Below, piece by piece: positions 48,101 to 60,487 of a DNA stretch of 64,000 nt. Under the pieces are notes generated by a model, which worked only from the letters and a program-made list of their open reading frames with translations, was not told the origin of the DNA and did no database searches. This DNA comes from Pomacea canaliculata. Lineage: Eukaryota > Mollusca > Gastropoda > Architaenioglossa > Ampullariidae. Made by a program: the position numbers and the translations under genes. Each line of letters opens with the position of its first letter. Position 1 is the stretch's first letter. Location of the stretch: contig NC_037591.1 in assembly GCF_003073045.1 (NCBI RefSeq), positions 27,251,319 to 27,315,318 on the forward strand, read 5' to 3'.

Positions 48101-51100
48101 CTTCTTGTCTCTAAGGATGCGGCTCTCCGACCTCTTCCAGAAGACGGTCCAGAAGTACATGTGTTGTTTGCCGAATGTGATGAGGATGCTGTCGTCGAAC
48201 TGATAGAAGCAGCCCGACACCACTGGATCGTTGGTGGTCTGTGTGAAACAAGAGGAACTCAAGGTGTGTGAAACCACACAGACTGCTTTACTTACATTAC
48301 ATTACACATACTACACGTCTTCGTAATGAATCAGAAATGAGATTGAAAAACTTAATTCTATTTCATTTCTAGTGTATGATGAGTTTTTTTTCTCTTTCTT
48401 TGCAGTTTTAAAGGTTCTGTGAAACAGAAAAAAATGTATTTTATCAAATAATTTTAAGAATATTTTGGTAAACAGGCGTAAAAAGTTAAATCACGGCTGA
48501 GTAAGTCACTGAATGTGTTAAGAATATGTACTTTTCAGAGTAGTTAGGAGAGATTATCAATGTCTGTAATTTGTGTTTCCTGTATTCCATCCACTCTTCC
48601 TTTCTTGTATTTCTCCGTTCTCCCATCATGAGTGCATCGCTCAATTATTTGTCTGAGATTATGTGTGCCATTCTACCAATTCTTACAAGTTTTTATTTTA
48701 ATACTGCTGTTAGACTGGTGTTCACTTGTTGACACAAGTTGTTGTTGCACAGTTTAACGAGAAAGAGAAAAGCATGCCGGTGAACAACAAAGAACCTGTG
48801 CTACCTACTACATCCCAGAACAAAACAATGAATCGCTTATACATTAATAAATATTCAGTGATGGTGAGGGATGTGATCCAAACTTCACCCAAAATGTGTC
48901 TCACCAAAAGTAAGTGATTGAAAACAATAAAGATTGTAACTTTCACGAAATAAATAACAGAGAAAGACACACCGCAGGTCATTGGAAGAGAAATGTTTTC
49001 GAAATAAGAAAATACATTGTCAGCCACTCTTAAAAACTCATCTCTGACCTTGGGAATGGTCCGACGATACAGTTTAGGCTAAAGAGAAAAGAGAATTTTT
49101 AGTTTCAAATATCTAAACTAAATATAATTCTAATGAGTGCTTGTTTCATTTTTCATCTTTACTAGTTTATCCAAAACATTTCATATTGACAGAGCTGAGT
49201 AGATCACAGCACTCTCCTGTGTTAAAGGTAAACTGTGTCTCAGATGACTTTAAAGAGAGTAATCGAGGGTTTCCTTACCGTTGTCTTGGCAACCATCGTC
49301 TCCCTCTGCCAGTCCCAGACACTCATCACGTGACGGTCGCTCTCGTCGATGGTCATCAACAGGTTGCCGTTACTCTGCAAGGTCACGAGGCAAATGTGAA
49401 CCACGGGTATTCTGCATTCCATGCTATTCCGTATAGCAAGAGTTCATTGGATAATCCAAACAATGTGAAATAATATCGCTGTTGATGCTGTCGTCTTCAC
49501 TTCTTCCCGTGCCACGACCCTCACCACGACTTCCACATACTGCTATTCATTCTACTAGGCAGAAATGAGGTGTGCGTTTATATATGAGAGAGAAAAACGG
49601 ACTGACACTTCTGTATCACATAAACCTCCCAAAGAGGTGGTTAACTGACCGTCCCTCACCCTAAAAAAAAACAAAAACAAACTTCTTACATCTTTCTCAG
49701 AGAAGGATATGCAGGCAACACCTTGCTGGAACACGCCTATGCCTATCACAGCCTGTGTGCTCATGGTAATCCCGTGCCATATCCTCACGTGAGCCTAAAA
49801 GTTTAAATAAAATTTTTAACAAAATTATCAATAGAAAATTCAGATACATCATATAAGGTCTGAACACGTCCTCTAGTAGAACACCAAGAATGCTTTAGAG
49901 AGACAAGAAATAAGTCCCTCATGTTGCACTAAGTACCAAAACATTGCAACAAATAAACAATATTCCCCCAAACCGTAATAATTCTAGATAATTCATGGTT
50001 TAATTCAGACAAGGAGCAGATGAGATGCGGCGCGTGTTCATCGTGTGTAGTTGAACTGACAGCAAGCAGACGACTTCCGCTCACATAGAAATCAAGTTCT
50101 AAAACCAAACTGACTCACAGAGCCTGCTGGGTCCCGTCCTGCCAGCTGTCCGGACGCTATGAATGGCTCTCTGGGATGAATGGCAAGGCTGAACACACAG
50201 AAACAAGTTTACAGTTTTAAGTGTCACCTCCTCTGGACAATACACTCAGTATCAACCAATCGGCTTTTCTTTATCTACAAATCTTTGGCATAATGTACAG
50301 AAATGTTTGCAAGTGTTGCCACAGGCATCCTTCGTTGAGTGCTGGTAGAGGGTTTCTGTCACATCAGGTCGAGGAGTGTTATAAAGGAATTAATGGTTAA
50401 GAAGTAGAAAGAGGAAGAGGTCTCTCCGCTCCTCCACTTACCACGTGACTTCCTCAGTATGTGCGGTGTAGTGTTTCTGTGTGTGCGTGCGTCGGTCGTA
50501 CAGCACCACGATGGCCGCCACGAAGTACACCAGCTCCCCCGTGTTGGGCAGCACCACCAGGTTCTGTCTGACATCGCGACCCCGGAAGCCGTAGCTTGGT
50601 GCAGGTCAAGGATAAAGTATCTTCTATCACACTCCAGTTCACACTCATCCTCTCTCGATGACACTATCATGTAGGCTCTTCTTAACCGGGTAAAGGTCAT
50701 CTTGTTTGGCAAGACTGTGCTTTGGGGCCTCAGAAAACTTTTTTAAGGGGAGGGGTGATGGCTTGGGGGAGGGGAAACGTTCAAGACATTAGAATTTTGG
50801 TCAGCATGATAAATACTGAGGTCTTGGCCACCCCATTGCCAATAATTCTCTTATGTAATGGGTATGCGGCCACTTTGATTAAGAAATGGTTTTTAGCATT
50901 AAAATTCATCCAGTGATTTTTTTCCAAAAAAAGCACAGTCGACTTGCATTAAAGCAGGATAACCTTTACCCGTAACAAAGCGAGTATCTTCCCATCCTTC
51001 TGATGTTGAAAGGCCAAAAATCATGCACTTCGATTAAGTGGTCCCTATATATACCCGTAAACACCATCATCAATGAAGTCTCTGGCAGCCATCTTGAGGC

Positions 51101-54100
51101 TTGATTATTAAAACTACACGAAGGATACACCCAGTCGAGTCGCAGTTTCTTGTCTGGCTTCAAGCCATCGTTTTCTAAAGCTGGCATGGACGGTAAGAAG
51201 AAATCTGCGTAAAAAAATCCTCCCGTCACTAAACATATCGTTTAGCATTGAACTACAGAGAGATTTTTTAAAAATTAATTTAAGAATACAAAAAGGGCAA
51301 CAGGGTAACAGAAATATGAAAGCAGACATTGTTCAAGCATTTTGAGATCAAGACATATGATGTTGTCCATAGATTTCTACAGCTTCGACTAACGGCAAGA
51401 GATTTGAAAAGGACGTTTAGGCGACCTCTGACCTCGTTGCCTGCCGTTGATTTCTACGCGGAGAGGTTCCGTGCGTTTGGCAACGGGAGGTCCTCGACGA
51501 ATGGGCGACAAGGAATCGAGTCTCGCTGTGTCCGCTGGCAATAAAATATAAAAAATAGATAAATAAAAATCGACTACAAATGGAAAGCAGATTAGAGGAT
51601 TCAGTGCTTGGGATCGAAATTAATAGTTAGAAAAATATTCCATAAAATTTATTGACATTCGTTCCACATGCATGATAAACTTTTTTTATTTTTTTTTTTT
51701 TTTTTTTTTAGTCGATCGGTACCTGGAGCCGATTTAGAAACAGAACCATGCAACGACAAACGACTAAACGACGACCATATCTTGCAATTGCTAAGGTCTA
51801 CCACCCCACTAACGGCAGAACTTTGCTAACCTTTGGCCTGCTTGGACCTGCGCAGAGATCTCTTTCCGGTGACCGAGTCGCTGGAAGAGTTGCTGCTAGG
51901 CAACGTTCGCTTGGCGGGCTCCCGTGGCTCCCTTGGCTCCCGCTCTTCTCCGCAGACAAGAAAGGTTTTGTGGTCTTTGAGCTCCCGAAACAGATGCGAA
52001 AACCCTTCCACCTGCAAAGGAAGACATTTCATTGAATGATCGACTGCACCAGTCCTCCTACAAACGTCAGATTAGCCATAAGACATAAGTGGTTCACTGT
52101 ATCAAGGATAGGGCACCAAGGCCCTTTTTTCTGCCATTTTAAGCGATTACCCTTTCACCCTCGATTTTATGATTTCGGCAGCTTTTGATGAGTGGTGGAA
52201 CCCGGGTATACCTACTGCCTCCATCCCACCTTCCACCCGATCAATGTCCGGCACCCTTTCCCGCTAAACAGGAGCTGAACGCGCAGGGAGAGTTTTCCCA
52301 GCCACAGACCTTAGAAGGCATCGAACTGTGTCTCCATTCTACTTCACTGACAAACACACTAATCGTCAAGCCTCTCTAAGTCAACACAGCCAACAGCAAC
52401 AGTAACGGATCACGAAGCCATTATAGACTCGTGACGTTTACGCGCATGCGCAGAAGAGACAAAAAACAGCATTAACAAACAAGGGATTTCTCTGGAGACA
52501 AATCGACATGGATTCGATGCAAGATAGGCTTAATGTACATTAGATATTAGACTGGCGTTCATCTGACGTGTTTATCTGACGTGCCGATCTGCCTGTCGCT
52601 AAGGTAAACACCACCTGGGAAAAAAACTGATATGTAATCTGCACGGAGCTTTGAGTAAATGTCTTTTTTGAGAACGGACCGCGAGGTCCGTGGTTGTCTG
52701 CGATGTAAACGAGATCCCGTAAGTGGCATCAAGTCTGTGACTGGAACCCAAGCAAAGAACTCCTCCGTCATGCACTCACTGACCTTAATGTGTGGCTTCT
52801 CCTCCGTCCACAGCGCCCGGACCGGTGGGTGAGGGATGAAGACCATGTTCTGGAGGTCCTGCAGGACGTCTTCAAAATTTTGGGCGGTGTTGGGATTGAG
52901 GATGAGCTTCTCTCTGCTGTCTCGGTACATGTTGCTGATGACTGTGATCACGTGCGGTCGCTGGTTGCTAGGCGACTGCGTCACAAGCTTTTATGAAAAA
53001 ACATACACGGACAGGTTCACATGCATTTTTCGAAACAATGAGACGGTAGTAGAGACACATAACGATAGCGACAAACAAAATATCAAAACTTTATCTAAGG
53101 AGAAAACATGGCACATATAAACAGAACTGAGAGAGACAGAAGAAAGCTTACCTGTCCGTTTTCTTTTGTAAACAGATGCTTTTCGTTATGTCGTATTTTC
53201 CCACCTTTCCAGAAATGCTCACGGGAGTTGCCATAGTTCACCCGCTGTAGACGGTTCACGCTTGAGCAGACGTAGAACCTGTTGTTTTGAAGTTCCGTTA
53301 TGGATTTAATTTCTTTGCCTTCTGGCCAGCTGAAGATGTACCTCACACCTTCAAACAATCAGGGTTAGTGTCTTTAGATGCTGATGTCCTTATGCCAACA
53401 GAATCAAACTGCAGGTCAGTGTAGCAATTGAAGATACATATATAGAATCAGATTAGGTAGTAGAGTTTTAGGCTGTAGGACTATTGGAAATGCTGAAAAT
53501 ATATAAGGTATTTACAAAAAATGCAATAAAAGTCGTACAATCTAAAACAAACTCATATATCTCCGTGTTGAGAATGAACAGGTTATTTGCCGGGGTATGT
53601 AAAATACAATCTAGTTAGCGGGACATATAGTGTATACAATCCTTAAACATTTTCATTCACATAGCTTAGTGCAGACATTGTCTATGTAGAGATTATCACA
53701 CTTTACTGTTTACTCAAAGAGGTATAGTCAGAAAACATCTGTCGCTGGATGAGCAAGACACCTTTAAAGATATACTCTTAATGAGTTAAAATGAATCGGC
53801 AATAGACAGAGTATTTTTCAACAGTTTCGATGCATCTTATGTAAGTCATCGCATTATTAGTAGTTGTAATCATATCACCTGCTACAGTAGGAACAATATT
53901 GCCCAGTTTGACTAGAAGCGTCTCGAAGTTAGGATACTCTTTCTGTGTAATCAGAACTTGCTTCCCCTTGAAATTTTCATCTGCATTGCGGTAAACCCAG
54001 ACACGCCTGCGATCAAAAGAACAGAGCGAAAAAATTCCTTTTGTCTCCCTCAGAGGAGTGTTCATGGCTACAGTGAACATTTGACAATACTTTTGTCTTG

Positions 54101-54689
54101 CCACCCGTAATCTGCACTGCCCAGGACAAGCTGTAAAACCGTTGTCTGTAAATTACAAAGAATTTTGGATGAAATGGCGACACAAAGCACAACAGGAGGT
54201 GGATGCAGGGCAGTTTGTCAATACTCGTGGCTGAGCTTGAAATACGCACGAATGAGCTTTTTTGAGTCAGTCATGCCTGACCTGAAGAGGTTGATTTGGG
54301 GAGAACATTAAAACATTAATCAATCATGTTTTTATTTTGTTTGTGTGGAGGATGCAAACGGTGCAAAAACTAGTGTCGCATGGCAACCTCTGGTCTGCAC
54401 GTGGTCTCACACGTGATACAGCATGACATAAAATATAAATTAGAATTATTCCTTTTTGAGGTTTGAAAGGCAGGATAAAAGGAGTTCAATCAAAATGTTG
54501 TTAAAACTACCTCGGTTTCTTGGTCTGGTCCCGGTCTCTGTCCCGGTCTTGACTAAATAGTGCTGCTTCCGGAAGTCGTGTCTGTGGAACCTCGTAGCGC
54601 CCGTCGCCATCGTAACCACCATACTCTGTGACGTCATCATCCGTACCTGAGGACTCGCGGTCATAGTCACTGAAGGACTGGGCGGCGGC
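42166..54689 (-). CDS. DCX-EMAP: Doublecortin-domain EMAP-like protein (2 DCX + HELP + WD40), 5' incomplete
   Basis: Exons read downward: 54689-54511, 54006-53879, 53348-53152, 52975-52784, 52011-51831, 51534-51433, 51204-51120, 50594-50442, 50188-50119, 49794-49690, 49374-49279, (49078-49049), 48238-48086, 46361-46203, 45866-45753, 45324-45187, 44591-44460, 44163-44007, 43787-43672, 43349-43259, 42941-42846, 42662-42532 and 42296-42166. An acidic leader (SDYDRESSGTDDDVTEYGG) precedes two doublecortin domains (RRVWVYRN ... KGKQVLIT; RPHVITVISNMYRDSREKL). A HELP motif (KLRLDWVY ... YGFRGRDV) and EML-type WD40 propellers follow (LVYFVAAIVVLYDR, SVWDWQRE, LTSGGSDAALVQYSL). Fly DCX-EMAP has the same layout and works in ciliated mechanoreceptors. 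The last exon is one base short at 42274-42276 (+ strand). About 978 residues; further N-terminal exons are expected. Confidence 0.92.
42416..42545 (-). repeat. Tandem duplication containing three copies of a splice donor
   Basis: On the minus strand GTAGCTAAGGTAA occurs three times. The inferred exon/intron junctions (after AAG) are spaced 30 and 54 bases apart. Longer shared blocks (TAATACTAGACACTGA) show that the intron start was duplicated with the exon end. The frame stays open through all three. Confidence 0.8.
46108..46161. repeat. (TTAA)n/(TTTA)n microsatellite
   Basis: Tandem TTAA units grading into TTTA units, directly before the WD40 exon at 46203-46361. Intronic on the minus strand. 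Confidence 0.85.
49049..49078 (-). CDS. Candidate 30-nt microexon of DCX-EMAP
   Basis: Encodes PKLYRRTIPK. It is preceded by a strong acceptor (CTCTTTTCTCTTTAG) and followed by GTCAGA. Both ends are phase 0, matching the exons on either side (KTT| and |TTNDP), so it can be included or skipped without a frameshift. EML relatives have no obvious counterpart, so it may be an alternative exon. Confidence 0.5.
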
Positions 54690-55047
54690 CTGTCAAGACA
54701 ATAAACAAGTTTTGAATGACTCGGGGAGGGATTGCTCTTACTCACTGACTCTCTGACTCGTGAGTCGGAGGTAGGGTGTGTGTGTGTGTGAAGGAGAAGA
54801 GCATCAGACAGGGAGTGATTTCGTGAGTATTTATTGAGTGAGTATATCGTGGTCTAGTTGTTTGCGCCTCTTTAGCTTCTTGGCTGACACAAGAGAAGCG
54901 GGTAAGAGACAGCAGACGGCAGTAAATTAGAGAAACAACGGTGCAACTTTAAACAGTTCAAACTCTTAGTTTAGAAGCGACCGTTGGTTACCAAGGGACG
55001 TTGACCAACAGCAAACGCCAACGATCAGACAGCGACAGTGGACGTGC

Positions 55048-55061
55048 GCGCCATCTAGCGG
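55048..55061 (+). promoter_or_regulatory. CTCF-like motif
   Basis: GCGCCATCTAGCGG resembles the core of the conserved CTCF motif (GCGCCMYCTRGTGG type). Single motif, no other support. Confidence 0.3.
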
Positions 55062-56176
55062 TCAAGATCGATATCTGATGTCGCGAGAGACAAAAGACAA
55101 ACAAAAGACGGGAATGAGAGGGTAGGGCGAAAACAAACCTGGAACTGGTTTGAAAGCTTCTCTGTATGAAGTCGCATCGCTCAATGAAAGGTTTAATCAC
55201 TCGTTAGGCTGTGGTTACGGTAACGACCAGTGCGCGGCCATGCGTGATGAACTGTCACGGCCCAGGCTTCCCTTGCTTGCCCCCCGAGTCAGCCAGTGCT
55301 AACGGTCCTGTGTCCATCATCTGCTGTCCTCTTTTTGAAAGGTTGTAGGGGGAGGAAGTTTGTTGTTTATAAACAGCGGCCTGGCTTTACCCAAACATCA
55401 AACATTTTAAAAGTCGGTGTCTGGCATCGAGAAATGTTTTCGCTGGATCCAAGACTTGATATCTACAGTGTAATGGTGAAGAGAACATGGCATCCACTGC
55501 TGCAGTGTGCGGCGAGTGATGCAGGTTAATATTTGAAAAGGTGAATTTGAAAACATCGATGCATACCAGTTGTCCTTATTGTGATGTTATGTACCAGCCA
55601 AAGCCATTAAATAGTTAGAAACTTGCTTTTGTTCCCATCGAGTTCATCTCGTTCAGTCTAGAGAGCTAACAGTTCTCTCTGTTTACTTTCTTGGAACAAG
55701 CGGTCAAGACAACAGGCTTTAGAGGATCCCGTTATTATCATTTTTATTTTCTGCTTGGATTTGTGGTTATTTGAATGCGCATTGTACCCAGCTGTACTTT
55801 TCTGACATCCTCGACATCTTGATGGACTGTTTATTCGCCTGTGGCTTTTTGCTTTTCCTCTTTGATATTGTCAACTCTCATCGTCGTTAATCTTCTCTGG
55901 ATTTACTTTTACAAGTCGTCCCTGCGGCTGAGTTTCTATCAGTGCCAAACAGTCACCTGATTCAACATTTTACTGCAATTTCCTTTTGTCATCTGGACAT
56001 TCTCTTAAAGATTCGATGTATGTTTCAGATTACTGATTTATTCTGCTTCAGTCCAATGACTTTCCGAAATGTTGGTCTGTCGCACGGACATCTTGGTCTC
56101 TGAATGCCACCCGGCAAAAGAACGACCTGGCATTACATTAACTTCACAGAGAAAGAACCACAGTAATTTTCTCTGT

Positions 56177-56178
<2 letters not shown>

Positions 56179-56273
<95 letters not shown>

Positions 56274-56530
56274 TTGTAAAGCGCATACTCACACTCCTAA
56301 GGAGTATGCTCTTAGCGCCAAAAAACAAGAACAAAACATGGACAGCATCCGAGGAACAGGAACACAAACAAATAACATATGAACTATAAAAGAATAAACA
56401 ACCATACTAAACGAAGAATAAAATCAAACACGGAAAATACAAAGAGGAACCAAATAACAAAAACAAGAGCTGAGAGTAATATGATACATGTATTGCATAA
56501 GGAAGGATGTGAAAAAAGACTATAGCATTA
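56179..56530 (-). repeat. Dispersed SINE-like repeat, copy C, with (ATT)~31 tail
   Basis: Longest copy of the family at 4408 and 28172. On the minus strand it ends GCGCTTTACAAATT and then about 31 ATT units (56179-56273). The body contains ACTCCTAAGGAGTATGCTC, a relative of the palindromic core in the shorter fragments. It lies in a probable 5' intron of DCX-EMAP. Confidence 0.8.
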
Positions 56531-56650
56531 TGGGAAACCGTGGCTCTGACTGGGATATATAAAAACTTACTTTATTGTTTTAAGATGAAAGCCAGTTGGT
56601 ATAATGGTACTTGAAACCTTGAGTAGCTCCCTAGCGTGACAACACACGGG

Positions 56651-56663
56651 GTAACCTAGCAAC
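56651..56663. promoter_or_regulatory. X-box (RFX) motif
   Basis: GTAACCTAGCAAC fits GTNRCC(N0-3)RGYAAC perfectly with a one-base spacer. RFX factors bind such sites at ciliary genes. An NRF-1 palindrome lies 48 bases away. Plausible alternative promoter for the downstream minus-strand DCX-EMAP gene (inference). Confidence 0.5.
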
Positions 56664-56710
56664 AAGATGCAGTCTGTGGGCAGAGATGTCCTGGTGTTTC
56701 ATGTTCTAAC

Positions 56711-56722
56711 TGCGCATGCGCA
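56711..56722. promoter_or_regulatory. NRF-1 palindrome
   Basis: Perfect TGCGCATGCGCA. The surroundings (about 56700-56770) are relatively GC-rich, including CACACGTGTGCGG, as in a promoter. Confidence 0.5.
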
Positions 56723-57704
56723 AGTTGGTCCACGTTTCCCACACGTGTGCGGCTCGCCAGCAACAACCAGCGTGTGACTGAGGTTCGTCGCTAGGTTGGC
56801 CTCACAATTATGTCCACTATAGTCTGAGATGAAACAATCACTGCCAGTGGAAGCAGGATTATCGTAGAGACGGCAAGAAACTGAACCAACAACGGTGCGA
56901 GCTTGAGGTTGTCATCACCGGTCGACAACCGACCGCCAGACTTTAAGATGATAGGAGAGCCAGCAAGAAGAATGTTACAACAAATGTTACACACTCGGTA
57001 ATGTGATGTAACAGTCTGTCACAAAATGGCCAAGTCACACATTCAAAGCTTTTGGCCTTTATTTGGACAACAGCAGTAATACAAGCAGGGAAGAAAAACC
57101 AACTTTAGTAGAACTAAGATATATACAAATATACACAGGACTGATTTCACACTCACATTCCTCTATCTCTCTATCCTCTCTATCCGTGGGACACGAATGG
57201 CTTTGCAAATATCACTCGCTTTATCTCTCTGTCATTAAAGAATTATTTAATTAATTTTTTCTACCTTCTTCTTTGCTGCCACAACAGCCAACCGACACTA
57301 AGCAAAAGCGGGTATCGATGTAGATACAGGTAACACACTTGGCAAATTAAAGCAAGTGGGAAAAAAATGTTTATTTGAGGAACTTTCCAGCAGCAAACTC
57401 TCCGCACTCTGTTAATGGTTGAAAGGAGCTAATTAAACAAGCTGTAAAATAATTCAGGTGACCGCAGAAATGAGTAAACAGATTTTTTTTTTATTTTACT
57501 AGGAACTCGGCAGGCAGTTGTAGACTTACCAGCTTTGTGAGAGTTTTACAGTTATTTTTGGAAATGGGGAAACAATGGGGAAAAGAGGACATGACATCGC
57601 CCTAATCATCAGTAGACTTTGCATTAGGATGTGAAAACTAGAGATCCACTTCTTTACGAAACACAAAATTGTAAAGACCAGAAATATACTTCGATAGCCA
57701 GTGA

Positions 57705-57740
57705 ACGACGACGACGACGATGATGATGATGATGATGATT
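57705..57740 (+). repeat. (GAC)n(GAT)n microsatellite
   Basis: Short tandem GAC units passing into GAT units. Non-coding. Confidence 0.85.
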
Positions 57741-58011
57741 TGAATTTTTAGAGCACATTTGACTACGTGACGGATATATATATATATGAGTTAAAGGCTA
57801 CAAACAAACTAAAAGCCAACCATACAACAAAGAAACACAAGCGGCTACAAAAGGAAGACACTATAAAAGGGAGCGAAAGAATTCGGGGGATTTTGAAACA
57901 TATTTCTGAAAGTAAAATCGTGAAAATCGACTTCACTAACTTTCATCTCTTCTGTGTGTTTTTTTTAATTTTTTTTTTTAGTTTTGTAATTTAGTGGAAT
58001 AAATCATTTAC

Positions 58012-58083
58012 CTTTTGAGGCGACACGGGTCTGGCAACGAGAAGTCTGTTTTTGAACATGATGCTCACTGCTTTGTGTTGAAG
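58012..58083 (-). CDS. Candidate 5' exon of DCX-EMAP
   Basis: Minus-strand block of 24 codons ending RLLVARPVSPQK before a GTAAAT donor in phase 0, matching the phase-0 start of the exon at 54689. An internal ATG at 58059-58057 (ATCATGTTC context) could be a start. The acceptor (TGATGAG) is weak, so this could be a first exon, an internal exon or chance. Confidence 0.35.
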
Positions 58084-58214
58084 CTCATCATTACAGAAAG
58101 TCGAAAGATGACGGGGAAAAAAAAAACTAAGTCCAGCTAAAGCCACGCTCTTTGTTTCGGACTTCACTCGCCACAAGACAATGTCATGGTCTAGTGGTGC
58201 CGAGGCCCGTCTAC

Positions 58215-58470
58215 CTGAGTCTCGTGGTCATAGCAACGTCTGCCAAACCCATGGGATCGGTAACGGGCATGCGCCGTGAGTCGATTGCAGAGGTGATGAC
58301 GATGACAAGTTGGTCACACCGTGCGATTGTCCTCGCAGGCAGCTGTGAGTGGCCAACAATCGTGGCTGACAGCATCACAGCCGCTTCAAGCTCTCCACTG
58401 CTCATGCGCAGTCAGCATCCGGAAGCTGCGCAACCAGAACGACGGTTTCATGACGCTCACATATACTTCA
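58215..58470. other. GC-rich promoter-like stretch
   Basis: Higher GC than its surroundings, with a near NRF-1 motif (CTCATGCGCAGTC near 58403). No gene could be attached to it with confidence. Confidence 0.25.
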
Positions 58471-59879
58471 CTCAGAGGTGTCCAAACAGGATTCCTCCGG
58501 AAATATCGAGCGGACAAGAAGCCTTTTGTTGAGGAGTAAATAATGTAAGAGAAACTAAAACACAGCTGTGTGACAGCAAAAGCCTTGTCATATATTTATT
58601 GTTTCTTTGTGGATGATGAGGGTTAGGACAATAGTGGCAAACGACTGATGACAAAAGAGAAGTTTATTTTACAATTCTGTGTAAACAATTCCGAAAAAGT
58701 AACTAGAGCACAAATAAAACTATGATTAAAATTGCTTTTAAGAAGAGAACAAACTACCACATAATTTCAGACCTTAAGATTTCTTTCCTCTTTTTATTAT
58801 TTATTTATTTTATTTATTTATTTTTTTTTTTTTTGAGGACTAAAAAAATGCAATTCGAGCTCTCTGATAAAAATAGATAATTACAGCAATATACTACAGT
58901 AGGCAAATTAATGTCAACAAGAAAGATAGAAACAAACAAATAAAAAAACTAAGAGATGAAGGGAAAGTTGGAGAGATAGAGAAAGGAAAAGAAATCCTGT
59001 CAAAAACTGGACTAGCGTTTATTGGACTGAAGACAATGACATACAATAAAACACAAAAAGCCGACAACTAAATGTAATGTGATTAAAGCAGCCTAGAGAG
59101 TGAGTCAGCGTGTGTGGAGATATGTGTGTTGTTATCTGATCCTAGAGTAAACAGTGGTTACATTTCATAAATAGAAAGTGTGTCCGCCGAACCGGTTTAG
59201 AAAAAGAAAGGCTATGTACGGCTCCATGGCCCGGATGTTTGTTGAAGTTCAGGTAGTGCTGGCCAGCAGGCAAAACATGCAAACTATTCTCTGCTTGCAC
59301 TGTTCACTGCAGGGGATTAACTCATTTATGTCAGCTTGAAGTCCTTTTGTGAGCTTGGAGTTAATTAAAATGTGCACAAGACAGAGATCTGATGAAAGGT
59401 GTACATGTACCTGTATGCGTGCGAGCGTATGTGTGTTTGCGAACGTGTACAAATTCTCATGTTATGTGTGGATGATACAAACAAGTCACAGAAGTAAGAG
59501 CAATGGATGTTTTGGACCATGAAAGCGCATGTCTGTCGACTTCTTGCATCAAGATACCTGTCTTAACGGTACGAATTTGCCAGTTACCTTATGTACGTGC
59601 CTCGCCAGTGATTGTGGTAAATAATATACCCTAAACAAACGAGTCAGGCAATCAGACAAGGAAGCAGTAACATGCACGTGCAACTTTTCTCGAATGTACT
59701 TGTAACAATCGTATCAGAAACCGCGCGCGCACGCACACATCAAAGAAACCGTTGTTTTGAATCTGATGCTTGAATAAAATCAAACACGCACAAAGCCTGT
59801 AGAAATCGAAAAATACACTGACTTCTACTTAAAGGTTTGATCGCACATCGATGGGAAATGTGAGGGAGTGTTCTGAAAC

Positions 59880-60001
59880 ACCGCACGCCGCCCATTGTCA
59901 GCGTCTCCGGCCTCCCGCCTTTCCTCACGCAACGCCGCATGCGCACAAGCGACTTCCGGTGGACAAGCGTCGCTCAGCGAGGAGATGCAGCCGCAGAAAA
60001 G
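59880..60001 (+). promoter_or_regulatory. Promoter-like region with NRF-1 and ETS motifs and a short possible first exon
   Basis: CpG-rich. It holds CGCATGCGCAC (near 59937) and an ETS site ACTTCCGGT (near 59952). Downstream on plus, ATG at 59985 opens six codons to a GTATAT donor at 60002. No convincing second exon was found, so only the promoter-like character is claimed. Confidence 0.35.
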
Positions 60002-60352
60002 GTATATTGTTTTAACCAACACAGAAAGAAACTCTAGGACACTCCAAAGAAGAGCATTGCATTTGTAATTTTTAGTGGATATGAGTACCAGCCTTGGAGT
60101 AGCCATCGGGTAAATACAACTTCTCGGAAACATCCGCCTCTCACGATCGTCAGAAACTTGCAAAAGATCCTCTGGAAAATATAAGGGTGGGAAGAAAGAG
60201 CAGCCAGTAGACAAACGGCAGTCAAAAATACAAAGGCCTGCAAATTCAATATATTTAAGAATATATTTAACTGCGAAAGATGGGGAAAGCTAGTCTCCTG
60301 CGGACGATAGGGTTCAGGGATTAATGAGAAAATTACAAGTTATGATCCGGAC

Positions 60353-60487
60353 CTTGACAGCATGAACTCTTTGCGAAGATGCAGAATGACTGTTCATGAG
60401 AGAAGAAGAGTACCCATGACGGTTTGTTACTGGCAGAAGAGAGTCTTTCGATAGCCTTTGCGACCATTCTTGGTTTCCACGATGTGC
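60353..60487 (-). CDS. Tentative Ser-rich exon, possibly DCX-EMAP
   Basis: Open block of exactly 45 codons on the minus strand (EWSQRLSKDSLLPVTNRHG ... SSQRVHAVK) between an AG and a GT in phase 0, the same phase as the neighbouring candidate exons. The donor GTCCGG is poor. A plus-strand open frame overlaps it. Weak evidence. Confidence 0.25.

Noticed and set aside
52963..52975. X-box-like GTTGCTAGGCGAC
   Set aside because: It lies at the acceptor end of a certain doublecortin exon, so the match is explained by coding sequence.
56179..56367. Minus-strand open frame ending in poly-tyrosine
   Set aside because: The tyrosines are the ATT/TAT microsatellite of the SINE-like repeat; not a gene.
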